DNA of 64,000 nt from Chlorobium ferrooxidans DSM 13031 (GTDB taxonomy: Bacteria > Bacteroidota > Chlorobiia > Chlorobiales > Chlorobiaceae): positions 40,008 through 104,007 of the forward strand of contig NZ_AASE01000007.1 of the NCBI RefSeq assembly GCF_000168715.1, in the 5' to 3' direction. Below the pieces are notes generated by a model that saw only the letters and a list, made by a program, of their open reading frames with translations, was not told the origin of the DNA and did not search any database. This document shows, one piece after another, positions 8,732 through 18,765 of the stretch. Within the stretch, counting starts at the first letter, position 1, and each line of letters starts with the position of its first letter. The position numbers and the translations under genes are program-made.

Positions 8732-9592
8732 TCAGGCCATGGTAAAACCCGGAGGGGTAAGGCTCTTACGGTAGTTTTCAGGGAGTCGCTTCATGGCTTC
8801 GAGTGCATCACGCTCCTCTTCAAAGAGCCCGAATACGGCAGATCCGCTGCCGGAGAGAGAGGCGAAAACAGTTCCGGCATCAAGCAGAGCGCTCTTGACC
8901 GCGCGAACGGCAGGAAAATGGTCAAACACGGCCGGTTCAAAATCATTTTCAAAAAGAGGAAACATCGCTTTATTGCCACCGAGGCAGAGCTCTGAAGCAC
9001 TCTTTTTCAGGTCAGGAATTTGGCGATCAAAACGCTTGTAAAAGTTCCGGTATGCCCATACGGTTGAGATATGCTCTTCGGGAAAAACCGTCACCACATA
9101 CCAGGGAAGAGTGAATCCCAAATCTTCAAGTTCATCGCCGATCCCCCTGGCATAGGCAAGGCCTTTCATGGAGAGAAAATAGGGGACATCTGCGCCGAGT
9201 TTCACGGCGAGTTTGTGCAGGTCGGTTTGAGAGACGTTGAGCTGCCACAGCTCATTGAGCACCCTGAGCACGGTTGCTGCATCGCTGCTTCCACCTCCCA
9301 GTCCGGCACCGAAGGGTACCTGCTTGAGAAGCGTCATGGAAACACCTTTTGAAGTGCCGGAGAAGTGCTGAAGCGATCTGGCCGCCCTGATGCAGAGATT
9401 GTTCTCATCAACCGGAAGGTCAACGTTGGAACAGCTCATCGAGACCGTTCCGGATTCGGTAAATTCTATGGTGTCGTACCAGTTGATTGGGGCAAAAATG
9501 GTCTCAAGCGTGTGGTATCCGTCATCGCGTTTGCCGGTGATGAGCAATCCGAGATTGATTTTCGCAAAGGAGTTAACCGAAAGAGTATGCAT
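8732..9592 (-). CDS. ispE: 4-diphosphocytidyl-2-C-methyl-D-erythritol kinase
   Basis: IspE phosphorylates CDP-methylerythritol in the MEP route to isoprenoids, which in this organism feeds carotenoids, menaquinone and the bacteriochlorophyll tails. The 286-residue length is normal. GHMP-kinase signatures are present: FAKINLGL with K11 near the N-terminus, the ATP loop PFGAGLGGGSSDAAT (93-107), the LGADVPYFL region near 140, and the C-terminal LSGSGSAVFG motif. It is transcribed towards the nitrilase gene and has no obvious operon partners. Confidence 0.96.
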   Translation of the reverse strand: MHTLSVNSFAKINLGLLITGKRDDGYHTLETIFAPINWYDTIEFTESGTVSMSCSNVDLPVDENNLCIRAARSLQHFSGTSKGVSMTLLKQVPFGAGLGGGSSDAATVLRVLNELWQLNVSQTDLHKLAVKLGADVPYFLSMKGLAYARGIGDELEDLGFTLPWYVVTVFPEEHISTVWAYRNFYKRFDRQIPDLKKSASELCLGGNKAMFPLFENDFEPAVFDHFPAVRAVKSALLDAGTVFASLSGSGSAVFGLFEEERDALEAMKRLPENYRKSLTPPGFTMA

Positions 9593-9722
9593 GACGAGTG
9601 CCTGGTTTAAAAGTAAGCTGTAAAATACCTGATTGCCCGACTATCCCTTTAATTGACGCCGCTCATAAGGTTTTTTTGGGATTCCCTTTATAAGAAAATA
9701 TTTGGCATATTGATCTACTCTG

Positions 9723-10550
9723 ATGGAAAAGCAGACCAATACTGAACAAGAAGAACCGGAAACCATGTCTTTTGACTATTCAAAGTGCCGACCAGGAAAA
9801 AAAATCCTGCTGCAATGTGTCGCACTTCTCGCCCTGCTTCTCTTGCCGACCGCTCTTTATGCCCTTGATAATGCCTCATACGCTCAAGAGATACGAAAGT
9901 ACGTCGATGAAGATAAGGTTTATTTGTTAGAAAATATCCGTCAAAAAGTAACCCGCAAGTCAGAACAGATCGTTATTGAAGCGCTCCTTTCGGAAGACGG
10001 GCCACAGGCGTTTGCACTCTACCGGAAACAGTTACGGGAGTATCCGGATCCGGCAATCGATCCGCTCAGTTCATCACGAATAGCCGCATACAACCTTGTA
10101 AAACTGAGTCCGCCAGCCGAGCCTGAACTTTCCGCATCTCTATCCATACCCCGGAAGCTCTCCCCGGAACTGCCGGACACCACAAAACAGTTGGTAACTC
10201 CCCGAGTCGGCACTGGAGTTCCAGCCCAGCCGAAAACTGCCGGAGCAAAAGACACTACAAAAGCAATTACAGCACTGCGGGCCAAAGCCCTCGGAGCTTC
10301 AATTTCCACACCTAAAGAGATAAAAAGCATGACCGGGACGGGGACCTGCACCCTGCAGTTCGGAAGTTTTTCAAACAGGGAGAATGCCGAAACCCTTGCA
10401 GGGAAAATGGCCGGAAAGCTCCCGGTAGAGATTGTTTTGCAGGGCAGAATGCATAAAGTGCAACTGAAAACAAATTACACCTCGCATGAGGAGGCGATAG
10501 CCGCAGCAAAAAAACTGCCGTTCGACTCCATTGTTGTTCCAGTCAGGTAA
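9723..10550 (+). CDS. SPOR-domain membrane protein
   Basis: This 275-residue protein has a cytoplasmic N-terminal tail, one hydrophobic segment (about 27-48, possibly a signal anchor), a charged helical region, a proline-rich linker, and a C-terminal SPOR domain (about 203-275) opening with CTLQFGSFSNRENAETLAGK. SPOR domains bind denuded peptidoglycan glycans at division sites, so a role in the cell envelope or septum is likely. The start is uncertain: ATG 9723 is used, but ATG at codon 15 is also possible. The sigma-54 activator gene begins 12 bases after the stop, suggesting an operon. Confidence 0.75.
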   Translation: MEKQTNTEQEEPETMSFDYSKCRPGKKILLQCVALLALLLLPTALYALDNASYAQEIRKYVDEDKVYLLENIRQKVTRKSEQIVIEALLSEDGPQAFALYRKQLREYPDPAIDPLSSSRIAAYNLVKLSPPAEPELSASLSIPRKLSPELPDTTKQLVTPRVGTGVPAQPKTAGAKDTTKAITALRAKALGASISTPKEIKSMTGTGTCTLQFGSFSNRENAETLAGKMAGKLPVEIVLQGRMHKVQLKTNYTSHEEAIAAAKKLPFDSIVVPVR

Positions 10551-10562
10551 CGGTATGAGAGG

Positions 10563-11738
10563 TTGAATCAAAGCCGGAAAATCCCGATGAAACGAGAGAT
10601 AACCATCGATGGACAATCACTCCTGATCTCCCAGCTCAAGCAACTTGCCCTGCAGGTAGCTGAAACCGATATTACCGTCCTGATCATCGGAGAGACCGGT
10701 TCGGGAAAAGAGGTTCTGGCACGTTACATCCATGCCCACAGCCGGCGTGCCGATAAAAGCTTTATCCCTGTTAATTGCGGAGCCATTCCTGCCGGAATTC
10801 TTGAGTCGGAACTCTTCGGCCATGAAAAAGGTGCCTTTACCGGGGCAGTACAAAGCAGGAAGGGTTACTTTGAAAGTGCAGACCGGGGCACGATTTTTCT
10901 TGATGAAATCGGTGAAATGCCGCTCGAAACCCAGGTAAAGTTTCTCCGAGTGATAGAGTCCGGTGAGTTTCAACGGGTAGGATCATCGGAAACCATCTAC
11001 TCTGATGCACGCATTATTGCCGCCACAAACCGGAACATGAATCAGGCGGTTGCGGAAAAAAACTTCCGCGAGGATCTCTTCTACCGGCTGCGAAGCGTTG
11101 AACTCCAGATACCGCCGCTCAGGGAGAGAGGTCGCGATATCTTGCTGCTTGCAGAAAATTTTGTCCATGAATTCGAGCGCAAGCACACCATTGCCTTTGA
11201 AGGATTCAGCCCCGATGCCGCCGAAATGCTGATGCGATATGCGTGGCCCGGAAATGTCCGGGAGCTGAGAAATCTTATAGAGTCCCTGCTTGTGCTTGAA
11301 AAAGGCAGATATATAACCCCTGAACTTCTTGAAAAACATCTGGTGCAGCGCAACCGTTACAAAAGTCTGATCCACGACCCGGTCAGATCGGAAAAAAACG
11401 AACTTCAGGCCATCTACAGCGGAATTATCCAGCTTCGCCAGGAGATAGGAGATATCCGCCAGATGCTCCAGCATCTGATCCAGTCGCGACCACACTCCCC
11501 GCTGCTGCTTCCTGATGCTTCAGTAACCGCTATTCCGCTCAGTTCCGGCCCGCTCAACAGCGCAGAGGAAAATACCGGGGAGGCCCTCTCCGCATCTCAG
11601 CTCTCTTTGAACGATATCGAAAAAAAATCCATAGCCACTGCTCTCGAAACCTTTCAGGGAAATAAACGAAAGACCGCCCAGGCACTCGGCATCACCGAAC
11701 GCACCCTCTACCGCAAAATCAAGAGTTACAACCTGTAA
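10563..11738 (+). CDS. Sigma-54-dependent transcriptional activator without sensory domain
   Basis: This is an enhancer-binding protein of 391 residues. The AAA+ core begins almost at the N-terminus: Walker A GETGSGKE (43-50), the sigma-54 contact loop GAFTGA (90-95), Walker [11 protein letters not shown] and the arginine-finger region [10 protein letters not shown] Fis-type helix-turn-helix ends the protein ([20 protein letters not shown]). There is no receiver, GAF or PAS domain, so control must come from abundance, a partner or the 100-residue linker. The start is TTG at 10563 (GAGAG upstream); ATG at 10587 is an alternative. It follows the SPOR gene by 12 bases. Targets are unknown. Confidence 0.88.
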   Translation: MNQSRKIPMKREITIDGQSLLISQLKQLALQVAETDITVLIIGETGSGKEVLARYIHAHSRRADKSFIPVNCGAIPAGILESELFGHEKGAFTGAVQSRKGYFESADRGTIFLDEIGEMPLETQVKFLRVIESGEFQRVGSSETIYSDARIIAATNRNMNQAVAEKNFREDLFYRLRSVELQIPPLRERGRDILLLAENFVHEFERKHTIAFEGFSPDAAEMLMRYAWPGNVRELRNLIESLLVLEKGRYITPELLEKHLVQRNRYKSLIHDPVRSEKNELQAIYSGIIQLRQEIGDIRQMLQHLIQSRPHSPLLLPDASVTAIPLSSGPLNSAEENTGEALSASQLSLNDIEKKSIATALETFQGNKRKTAQALGITERTLYRKIKSYNL

Positions 11739-11782
11739 GCGATTCTGGATTTTGAATTCTGAATTTTGGATTAATTCTGATT

Positions 11783-11817
11783 GATTTTTATAGATCCCAT
11801 AAGACCTATAAAAAATC
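11783..11817. terminator. Convergent terminator between activator and lnt
   Basis: An inverted repeat has arms GATTTTTATAG and CTATAAAAAATC. Its right arm overlaps the lnt stop codon. Just before it, GATTTTGAATTCTGAATTTTGGATT-like short repeats occur at about 11749-11771. Confidence 0.45.
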
Positions 11818-13432
11818 ACCTCTTTCCCCTTCTGAAAAACGCCACCCCGATAAGAACTACCGATATAACCGATGCGACTTTCGGCAACAGGTCGGGATTG
11901 CGGGTGTAAAAGGTGAGGCGGCTCTCAAGCGGAACATCCGCTGTCAAGGTCAGCTCCTGCCACCAGGGAAGTTCCGCTGTAATACGGCCGAACTTGTCAA
12001 TAAAGACCGTAAGCCCGGTATTGGCGCATCGGGCCATCGCCCGGCGATTTTCGATGCAGCGTATCCGGCCGATCGCCAGATGCTGGTATGGGCCGTAAGA
12101 GGTCGAATACCAGCCGTCATTGGTGACAAGGGTTAGAAACTGCGCCCCCTTACGGACAAACCCGGTAACAAGCCCGGGAAAAATGGATTCATAACAGATA
12201 ATATTGGCGGTCAACACCTTACCGTATCGTGCGCTTGGCAGCTCCATAACCGTGCTCTCGCTCCCTCTTCCCCAACTGCTTATGCCTGCAAGGGAGAAGG
12301 TGAAATTTCCCAGCCAGGGAAGATACTCAACATAGGGAACCCTTTCGGCAAACGGCACCAGGCGCATTTTACGGTAGATCTGCGGGGGCCTCTCGCCCGG
12401 CACAAGCAGCATTGAAGCGTTATAGGTCTCATAGGGCTGACGGAGAGCCGTGTCAAATTTCCCCGGGTTGTCAGACCTCGGCAAACTGCCTTCAGGATAA
12501 CGGACAATATCAGAGTACCCGGTCAGAAGTGCCGTGTTCCAGCGACGGAGTGAGCTTCGAAGCGAAAGAAGATCTGCTGCATAGGGGCTGTCGAGAATGT
12601 AAAACGGAATAGCTGTTTCCGGCCATATAACCAGCTCTGGTCTGTTTTCACGAACCGCCCGCCCGGTAAGCTGGTAGTATCGCTCCATGATGTCGGAACT
12701 GTGTTGAATACCCCATTTTTTGTGGGGATCAATATCCGGCTGGATGAGCGTGATCCTGAGCTTCGCAATATCACGCTCTGATGGACTCTCCTGATAAAAC
12801 AGAGCGGTCGAATAGAGGAGCGGCAGGGCAATCATCATCACCATGGCAGACACAGAAAGGATTACCTCCCTGCGGTTTCCGGTCACTGCCAGCAGAACCA
12901 GTATATTAAAAGAGAGAAGCCAGAAACTTATCCCCCATACTCCGGTCAGATCGGCATACTGAATCATAAAACTGAGTGCGGACTGGGAGTTCCCGAGAGT
13001 AAGCCAGCCAAGGGAGAGATCCTGCTGCATATAGAGCCACTCCCATGCCACCCAGAGAAAAGGAAGAGCAAAAAGGGCATATCGAAACCCTGCAAGACGT
13101 TTCAGTGCATAAAAACCGAGCAGGGGCAGTGTCAGAAAAAATGCCTGCGCAATGATGGTAAGCACTCCGCCCGGCAGAGTCGCAAGTGAGACCCACCAGA
13201 GGCTGATCGTGCAGAAAAGCAGCATGGATAGATAAACCCGCCGGAAAAACTCCCCGACCGGCTCATCGCGCTGAAAAGAGAGGAGAAGCGGAACGAGAGC
13301 AACCCATGCAAGCAACTCAAGATGAATAAAAGGATAGGAAGGAAAGGAAAGTCCGAGAAGGGTTCCGCTCCAGAGGGAGGGGAGGAAACGGGAATGAATC
13401 AGCTTTTTCACGGTCAAAGAGAATGAAGTCAT
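11816..13432 (-). CDS. lnt: Apolipoprotein N-acyltransferase
   Basis: Lnt adds the third acyl chain to the N-terminal cysteine of lipoproteins in the inner membrane. The 538-residue protein has about seven membrane helices in its first 215 residues and one at the C-terminus. Between them is a periplasmic nitrilase-fold domain with the Glu-Lys-Cys set: WPETAIPF (Glu), MRLVPFAERVP region (Lys) and NIICYESIFPG (Cys). Length and order are standard. It runs divergently from fmoA and convergently to the sigma-54 activator. Confidence 0.95.
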   Translation of the reverse strand: MTSFSLTVKKLIHSRFLPSLWSGTLLGLSFPSYPFIHLELLAWVALVPLLLSFQRDEPVGEFFRRVYLSMLLFCTISLWWVSLATLPGGVLTIIAQAFFLTLPLLGFYALKRLAGFRYALFALPFLWVAWEWLYMQQDLSLGWLTLGNSQSALSFMIQYADLTGVWGISFWLLSFNILVLLAVTGNRREVILSVSAMVMMIALPLLYSTALFYQESPSERDIAKLRITLIQPDIDPHKKWGIQHSSDIMERYYQLTGRAVRENRPELVIWPETAIPFYILDSPYAADLLSLRSSLRRWNTALLTGYSDIVRYPEGSLPRSDNPGKFDTALRQPYETYNASMLLVPGERPPQIYRKMRLVPFAERVPYVEYLPWLGNFTFSLAGISSWGRGSESTVMELPSARYGKVLTANIICYESIFPGLVTGFVRKGAQFLTLVTNDGWYSTSYGPYQHLAIGRIRCIENRRAMARCANTGLTVFIDKFGRITAELPWWQELTLTADVPLESRLTFYTRNPDLLPKVASVISVVLIGVAFFRRGKR

Positions 13433-13674
13433 CTTGAGTTCAAAGAGTTATCATCTGAATCAAAAAAGAAATAAAAACAGCCGGGTGAAACGCGAAGCCG
13501 AGAGAAGTATACAATATTTAGGTCGAACAGATAATCACGTAAAAGATATTTTGCTTTAATTATTGATTTTTATTCTTTAAATTTATTCTAAGCTGTTATT
13601 TAACAGGAATGGACTGCTCAAAATTTTCCTGCAAATATCCAATTTCAACGCCATTAGAAAAAGGAGAAATCACT

Positions 13675-14775
13675 ATGGCTCTTTTCGGCACTAAAGACAC
13701 CACCACCGCACACTCCGATTACGAGATCGTTCTTGAGGGCGGATCAAGCTCATGGGGCAAAGTAAAATGCCGGGCGAAAGTTAATGTGCCCCCGGCACTC
13801 CCCCTGCTGCCGGCTGACTGTAACATTAAAATCAATGTAAAACCTCTTGATCCTGCAAAAGGGTTTGTCAGGTTTTCCGCAGTAATTGAGTCAATTGTTG
13901 ACAGCACGAAAAACAAACTGGTTGTCGAGGCTGACATTGCCAATGAAACCAAGGAAAGAAGAATCTGTGTCGGAGAAGGTTCCGTTTCCGTAGGCGATTT
14001 CTCCCACTCATTCTCCTTTGAAGGCTCCGTTGTCAACCTCTTCTACTACCGCTCAGACGCAGTCCGCAGAAATGTCCCGAACCCGATCTACATGCAGGGA
14101 CGTCAGTTCCATGACATTATCATGAAGGTGCCTCTTGACAATCCCGATGTTATCGACACATGGGAAGGCACACTGAAAGCACTTCAGTCAAACGGATCGT
14201 TCAATGACTGGATTCGCGAGTTCTGGTTTATCGGACCTGCCTTTACTGCACTGAACGAAGGCGGCCAGAGAATTTCAAAAATCGAAGTCAACAGCATCGG
14301 CACCCAGAGCGGCGAAAAAGGCCCGGTCGGCGTTACCAGATGGCGCTTCTCTCATGGCGGTTCCGGTATTGTGGACTCCATCGCACGCTGGGCAGAACTC
14401 TTCCCTGCTGACAAACTCAACAGACCGGCAACGGTTGAAGCAGGATTCCGTTCCGACTCACAGGGTATCGAAGTCAAGGTTGACGGCGATTTCCCCGGCG
14501 TATCGGTAGATGCAGGCGGCGGTCTTCGCAGAATCCTGAACCACCCGCTCATTCCGCTTGTACACCACGGCATGGTTGGCAAGTTCAACGACTTTACCGT
14601 CGATACACAGCTTAAAATCGTTCTGCCTAAAGGATACAAAGTGCGTTATGCTGCACCGCAGTTCCGTTCACAGAACCTTGAAGAGTATCGCTGGAGCGGT
14701 GGCGCTTATGCCCGCTGGGTTGAGCATGTCTGCAAAGGCGGCACAGGACAGTTTGAAGTCCTCTACGCTCAGTAA
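13675..14775 (+). CDS. fmoA: Fenna-Matthews-Olson bacteriochlorophyll a protein
   Basis: FmoA is the trimeric water-soluble antenna that carries excitation energy from the chlorosome baseplate to the type I reaction centre. It occurs in green sulfur bacteria and chloracidobacteria. The product from ATG 13675 is 366 residues, the canonical length, and begins MALFGTKDTTTAHSDYEIVL. The rest is the all-beta wrap with conserved stretches such as RFHDIIMKVPLDN-like (here GRQFHDIIMKVPLDN) and the C-terminus GTGQFEVLYAQ. AAGGAG lies nine bases before the ATG; the frame stays open upstream to 13609, but that part is not in known FMO. It is monocistronic, with a strong terminator. Confidence 0.98.
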   Translation: MALFGTKDTTTAHSDYEIVLEGGSSSWGKVKCRAKVNVPPALPLLPADCNIKINVKPLDPAKGFVRFSAVIESIVDSTKNKLVVEADIANETKERRICVGEGSVSVGDFSHSFSFEGSVVNLFYYRSDAVRRNVPNPIYMQGRQFHDIIMKVPLDNPDVIDTWEGTLKALQSNGSFNDWIREFWFIGPAFTALNEGGQRISKIEVNSIGTQSGEKGPVGVTRWRFSHGGSGIVDSIARWAELFPADKLNRPATVEAGFRSDSQGIEVKVDGDFPGVSVDAGGGLRRILNHPLIPLVHHGMVGKFNDFTVDTQLKIVLPKGYKVRYAAPQFRSQNLEEYRWSGGAYARWVEHVCKGGTGQFEVLYAQ

Positions 14776-14791
14776 GCATTACAGCATCAGT

Positions 14792-14826
14792 AACAGAAAA
14801 ACCGGCTCCTTGCCGGTTTTTCTGTT
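14792..14826 (+). terminator. fmoA terminator
   Basis: A perfect 15-base-pair stem (arms AACAGAAAAACCGGC and its complement) around a five-base loop TCCTT begins 16 bases after the fmoA stop. T runs in the right arm make it a classical intrinsic terminator. It may also serve the convergent merR-type gene. Confidence 0.9.
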
Positions 14827-14857
14827 CTATGTTCCTGCGCCGACAAAAGGCATCCAT

Positions 14858-15259
14858 CTACCCCAGCAACTGCAAAATATCCTCAATCTCCTCCTTGATC
14901 TCCTTCATGAGTGAGAGGCGACGCTCGTCAACAACCGTATTGCGTTTCTTCTCCTGGCCAATCTGTTTCTGGAGCTTCAGAATCTCCGTGGTCTTGTGAT
15001 CGCCTTCACTATCCTTGAGAACCCCTTTGACGATCTCGCTGGCTTTGCCGAGCCGGTAGCCTTTCTCATAGACCAGCTCCTTGATATTGAGCACCATGGC
15101 GATATCGCGGTTGGTATAGCGCCGATTGCCTCTGGTATCCCTGGCAGGAGCAAGTTCAGTAAAAAAACTTTCCCAGTACCTGAGCAGGTAGGACGGAATA
15201 CCGGCGATTTTACTCACCTCACCGATGGAGTAGTAGTTTTTTCTTGAATCGAATGCCAT
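14858..15259 (-). CDS. MerR-family transcriptional regulator
   Basis: This 133-residue DNA-binding protein has a winged helix at the N-terminus (YYSIGEVSKIAGIPSYLLRYWES, roughly 9-31; GNRRYTNRDI follows as the wing). The C-terminal half (75-130) is a charged coiled coil rich in K and E, with no cysteines for metal binding. This places it in the small MerR class often found beside core genes in Bacteroidetes/Chlorobi. The effector and targets are unknown. It is convergent with fmoA and divergent from the ABC exporter, whose promoter region (15260-15340) it could control (inference). Confidence 0.85.
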   Translation of the reverse strand: MAFDSRKNYYSIGEVSKIAGIPSYLLRYWESFFTELAPARDTRGNRRYTNRDIAMVLNIKELVYEKGYRLGKASEIVKGVLKDSEGDHKTTEILKLQKQIGQEKKRNTVVDERRLSLMKEIKEEIEDILQLLG

Positions 15260-15340
15260 AAAACGGAAGTGACTGATGAAATTTTGATTTCCCTATTCTT
15301 ATTATACATTACTACCGTCACGATCAAAAACATATGACGG

Positions 15341-17092
15341 ATGAAAAATCTACTCAGCCTTAAACCCTACCTGCTCCGGTATAAAAAAAACCTGCTGGCG
15401 GGTTTTTTCTACGTCATCCTGACCAATCTTTTCGCTGTCATCGGACCGAAATATATCGGCATGGCCATCGACACCATGAACCGGCGCTTCGAGCTTGAGC
15501 ATGTACTTGGTGATACGGCTCTCTATTTTCTCTTTGCATTGCTCAGCGGTTTTTTTCTCTTTCTGGTGCGCCAGAACATTATTGTCATCTCAAGAGAGAT
15601 TGAATTTGACCTTAAAAACGACTATTTCAATCATCTGCAGAAACTCCCCCGGAAATTTTACAACACGACCAGTACCGGGGAACTCATCTCAAGAGGCACC
15701 AACGACCTGAATGCCGTCCGGGAGTTTCTCGGACCCGGCATCATGTACTCCCTCAACACCTTTTTCCGGCTCTTTTTTGCACTCGTAGCCATGATTGCAC
15801 TCTCTCCGAAACTGACCTTTTTTGCTCTGCTTCCCGCGCCGCTTCTCAGTTATTCAGTCTACAGAATCGGCAGTTCCATGCAGAAACGCTCAAAAAGCAT
15901 TCAGGAGAGCTATGGAGCCATTACCAATCTTATCCAGGAGAATCTTTCAGGAATCAGGGTTGTAAAAAGCTATACCCGTGAATCTTTCGAGATAGAGCGG
16001 TTTCAAAAACTCAACAAAGAATACTACAGCAAAAACCTTTCACTCGGAAAACTTCAGGCACTCTTTTTTGCTTTTCTCACCTCGCTTACCGCGTTCTCAC
16101 TGCTGCCGGTTGTGTGGGTCGGAGGAGTGAGTGTCATTGAGGGCAGTATGACGGTCGGAGGAATCGCACAATTTATCGTTTATGTTTCCATGCTGAGCTG
16201 GCCGATTATCTCGATCGGATGGGTCACCAGTATTGTCCAGAGAGCTGCATCAGCTCAGGTCCGACTTGATGAGATTTTTAGCATAGAGCCCGAAATCGAA
16301 GAAAACAGCAGTGACATCAACTCCGAAGAGGAGTTCAAAGGGGCACTCTCATTCCGGAATGTGCGGTTTCACTACCCCGGCCAGGAGAAACGTCCGGTTC
16401 TGAAAAACATCTCTCTCGACATTGCTGCCGGATCAAAAGTAGCCATTGTAGGCGCAACCGGCTCGGGCAAGAGTACGCTCGTCAATCTGATACCGCGCCT
16501 CTACGAGCCTGATGAGGGTACCATCCTGCTTGACGGACGGGATATCCGGACGCTGCCGCTCAAAACCCTGAGAGAACTCATCGGCTTTGTTCCCCAGGTG
16601 AACTTCCTCTTTTCCGACACCATTGAAAACAATATCAACTGGGGAAGCCGGGAAAATGATGCGAGTGAGGTCATCGCGGCAAGCCGCATAGCGATGCTCT
16701 ATGATGATGTTGAGGAGTTCCCTGACGGATTCGAAACCATGCTTGGTGAAAAAGGGATCAACCTTTCAGGGGGGCAGAAACAGCGTGCCTGTATAGCCAG
16801 AGCCATTGCCTGGAAACCGCAGCTTCTGGTGCTTGACGATGCCCTCTCCGCTGTTGATACCGATACGGAAGCCCGGCTTTTCGAAGCCCTGCTGGAGCGC
16901 CTCCCGGATACCACGATCCTCCTCATCAGCCACCGGATTTCCACCGTTAAAAACTGCGACCGGATCATTGTGCTAAAGGATGGCATGATTGCCGAGAGCG
17001 GCACCCATGCAGAGCTTCTCGAAGAGAACCACCTCTACGCCGAACTCTACAACCAGCAGCTGCTCGAAGAGGAGATTCTCTCGATTTCGTAG
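15341..17092 (+). CDS. ABC exporter, fused permease and ATPase (MsbA/MdlB-like)
   Basis: This 583-residue half-transporter works as a dimer in the inner membrane. Residues 1-310 form six membrane helices (first one LLAGFFYVILTNLFAVIGP), and 340-575 the ATPase with Walker A GATGSGKSTL, Q-loop GFVPQVNFLFSDTI, signature LSGGQKQR, Walker B LLVLDDALSAVD and H-loop LLISHR. The substrate cannot be read from sequence; lipids, peptides or drugs are typical for the class. It is monocistronic and divergent from the MerR gene. Confidence 0.92.
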   Translation: MKNLLSLKPYLLRYKKNLLAGFFYVILTNLFAVIGPKYIGMAIDTMNRRFELEHVLGDTALYFLFALLSGFFLFLVRQNIIVISREIEFDLKNDYFNHLQKLPRKFYNTTSTGELISRGTNDLNAVREFLGPGIMYSLNTFFRLFFALVAMIALSPKLTFFALLPAPLLSYSVYRIGSSMQKRSKSIQESYGAITNLIQENLSGIRVVKSYTRESFEIERFQKLNKEYYSKNLSLGKLQALFFAFLTSLTAFSLLPVVWVGGVSVIEGSMTVGGIAQFIVYVSMLSWPIISIGWVTSIVQRAASAQVRLDEIFSIEPEIEENSSDINSEEEFKGALSFRNVRFHYPGQEKRPVLKNISLDIAAGSKVAIVGATGSGKSTLVNLIPRLYEPDEGTILLDGRDIRTLPLKTLRELIGFVPQVNFLFSDTIENNINWGSRENDASEVIAASRIAMLYDDVEEFPDGFETMLGEKGINLSGGQKQRACIARAIAWKPQLLVLDDALSAVDTDTEARLFEALLERLPDTTILLISHRISTVKNCDRIIVLKDGMIAESGTHAELLEENHLYAELYNQQLLEEEILSIS

Positions 17093-17193
17093 AATACCGG
17101 GCAACCACAACGGATTGCCCCTGCAGATTTATTCTCCCGGTAAAACATCCATGGAAACAGGATTATCTCCATTGGTCGTCTAATCCTCTCAAT

Positions 17194-18372
17194 TCACAAT
17201 TCCGTGTTGAGCACCTTCACCTTTGCGGCATTGGCTATCGCCTTTGCTTTCAGGGCATCAACATCGCTCCCCAACTGATCAGAGGCCAGCGTCACTGCCA
17301 TTCTCCGGTAAGGGCGGGTTGCAGGTTTTCCGAAAATCCGGATGTCGCTGCCGGGCTCTCCGAGGGCATCCTCAACTCCGGTGTAGTAAGGATTCGTGCC
17401 CGCCCTGTCGGCCAATACAACCGCACTGGCGCCCGCCTTCAACAGGATGATTTCCGGTATCGGCAGACCGAGGACAGCCCTCGCATGCAGTTCAAACTCC
17501 GAAAGGTTTTGCGTACCGGCAAGTGTAACCATACCGGTATCGTGCGGACGGGGGGAGAGTTCGGAAAAATAGATCCCCTCATCAGCGAGAAAAAACTCCA
17601 CTCCCCAGATCCCGGCACCTGTCAGCGAACGGGTAACCTTTTCTGCTATCTCCTCAGCCTCTTTCAGATGGGCATCACTGATCATGCAGGGCTGCCAGCT
17701 CTCCTGATAGTCACCCCGCTCCTGACGGTGACCTATCGGGGGACAGAAAAGCGTCACCCCGTTTTTTTGCGTAACAGTAAGCAGCGTTATTTCAGTATGG
17801 AACTGCACAAAGGCCTCCACTATCACTTCAGCTATATCTCCGCGTTTGCCGCTCTGCGAATAGCTCCAGGCTTTTTCAATATCAGCTTCACTTTTCACGG
17901 TTGACTGCCCCTTGCCCGACGAGCTCATCAGCGGCTTGACCACACAGGGAATCCCCACCTCCCCCACTGCTGCATGCAGCTCTTCAAGCGACGCTGCATA
18001 ACGATAGTTTGCCGTACGAAGTCCAAGCTCTTTTGCGGCAAGATCACGAATGGCTTTCCGGTTCATGGTAAAGTTGGCAGCACGGGCTGACGGAACAACC
18101 TGTATTCCCTCTTTTTCATAGTCGTAAAAGCGCTCGGTCCGGATCGCCTCTATTTCCGGCACGATCAAGTCGGGCTGGTGTCTGGCAACAATAGCATCCA
18201 GCGCGAGACCATCAAGCATGTCGATCACCTCCCGCCCGTCTGCCACCTGCTGCGCCGGAGCATCGTTGTAGCTGTCAACGGCAATCACATGGTGCCCCAA
18301 ACGCTTGACGGCAATAACAAACTCCTTTCCCAGCTCCCCGCTGCCGAGCAGCATAATTGTCTTTTGTTTCAC
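17194..18372 (-). CDS. purT: Formate-dependent phosphoribosylglycinamide formyltransferase
   Basis: PurT makes formyl-GAR from GAR, formate and ATP in purine synthesis, bypassing the folate-dependent PurN. It is an ATP-grasp enzyme of normal length (392 residues). The N-terminus has [16 protein letters not shown], followed by the PurT-typical EIEAIRT, the ATP-grasp loop [12 protein letters not shown], and [27 protein letters not shown] with the metal-binding Glu residues. Using formate fits an anaerobe. It is transcribed alone. Confidence 0.96.
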   Translation of the reverse strand: MKQKTIMLLGSGELGKEFVIAVKRLGHHVIAVDSYNDAPAQQVADGREVIDMLDGLALDAIVARHQPDLIVPEIEAIRTERFYDYEKEGIQVVPSARAANFTMNRKAIRDLAAKELGLRTANYRYAASLEELHAAVGEVGIPCVVKPLMSSSGKGQSTVKSEADIEKAWSYSQSGKRGDIAEVIVEAFVQFHTEITLLTVTQKNGVTLFCPPIGHRQERGDYQESWQPCMISDAHLKEAEEIAEKVTRSLTGAGIWGVEFFLADEGIYFSELSPRPHDTGMVTLAGTQNLSEFELHARAVLGLPIPEIILLKAGASAVVLADRAGTNPYYTGVEDALGEPGSDIRIFGKPATRPYRRMAVTLASDQLGSDVDALKAKAIANAAKVKVLNTEL

Positions 18373-18435
18373 AGGTAAAAATTATTCTTTAAAAACCGTT
18401 GCGATGATATTTCCCGGGCATTTGAGTAAAAGCAG

Positions 18436-18765
18436 TTACAACTGAACGAGACGGTTCAGCAGAATATCTTCAACATTACGGCGGCCGTCAAGGAGCGCCA
18501 TGACATAAACGTTGCTCTCAGCAATCCGGTACAACAGCCTCCACGGAGAGATAATCAGCTCCCGATAGATAAAAATACCATTCGAATGAAGTTCCGGAAC
18601 TATTCGGCCTCGCTCGGGCAAGCTATATAACGATGCCGCTTTGTTTCTGATTTTTTCCAGAACATGCAAAGCATTCTGTGGATTGTCACTCGCAATAAAA
18701 GCTGTAATATCTCCGAGATCCCTTTCAGCAGCGTGAGTCCATAAAACCTTATAGACTACACTCAT
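18436..18765 (-). CDS. RelE/ParE-family toxin
   Basis: This 109-residue small basic protein has the ParE/RelE fold: WTHAAERDLGDITAFIASDNPQ helix pair, then IRNKAASLYSLPERGRIVPEL and WRLLYRIAESNVYVMALLDGRRN at the C-terminus. Toxins of this family block gyrase or cut mRNA on the ribosome; which one applies is not decidable here. Its ATG overlaps the stop of the upstream antitoxin gene by four bases, so the two are translationally coupled. Confidence 0.9.
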   Translation of the reverse strand: MSVVYKVLWTHAAERDLGDITAFIASDNPQNALHVLEKIRNKAASLYSLPERGRIVPELHSNGIFIYRELIISPWRLLYRIAESNVYVMALLDGRRNVEDILLNRLVQL

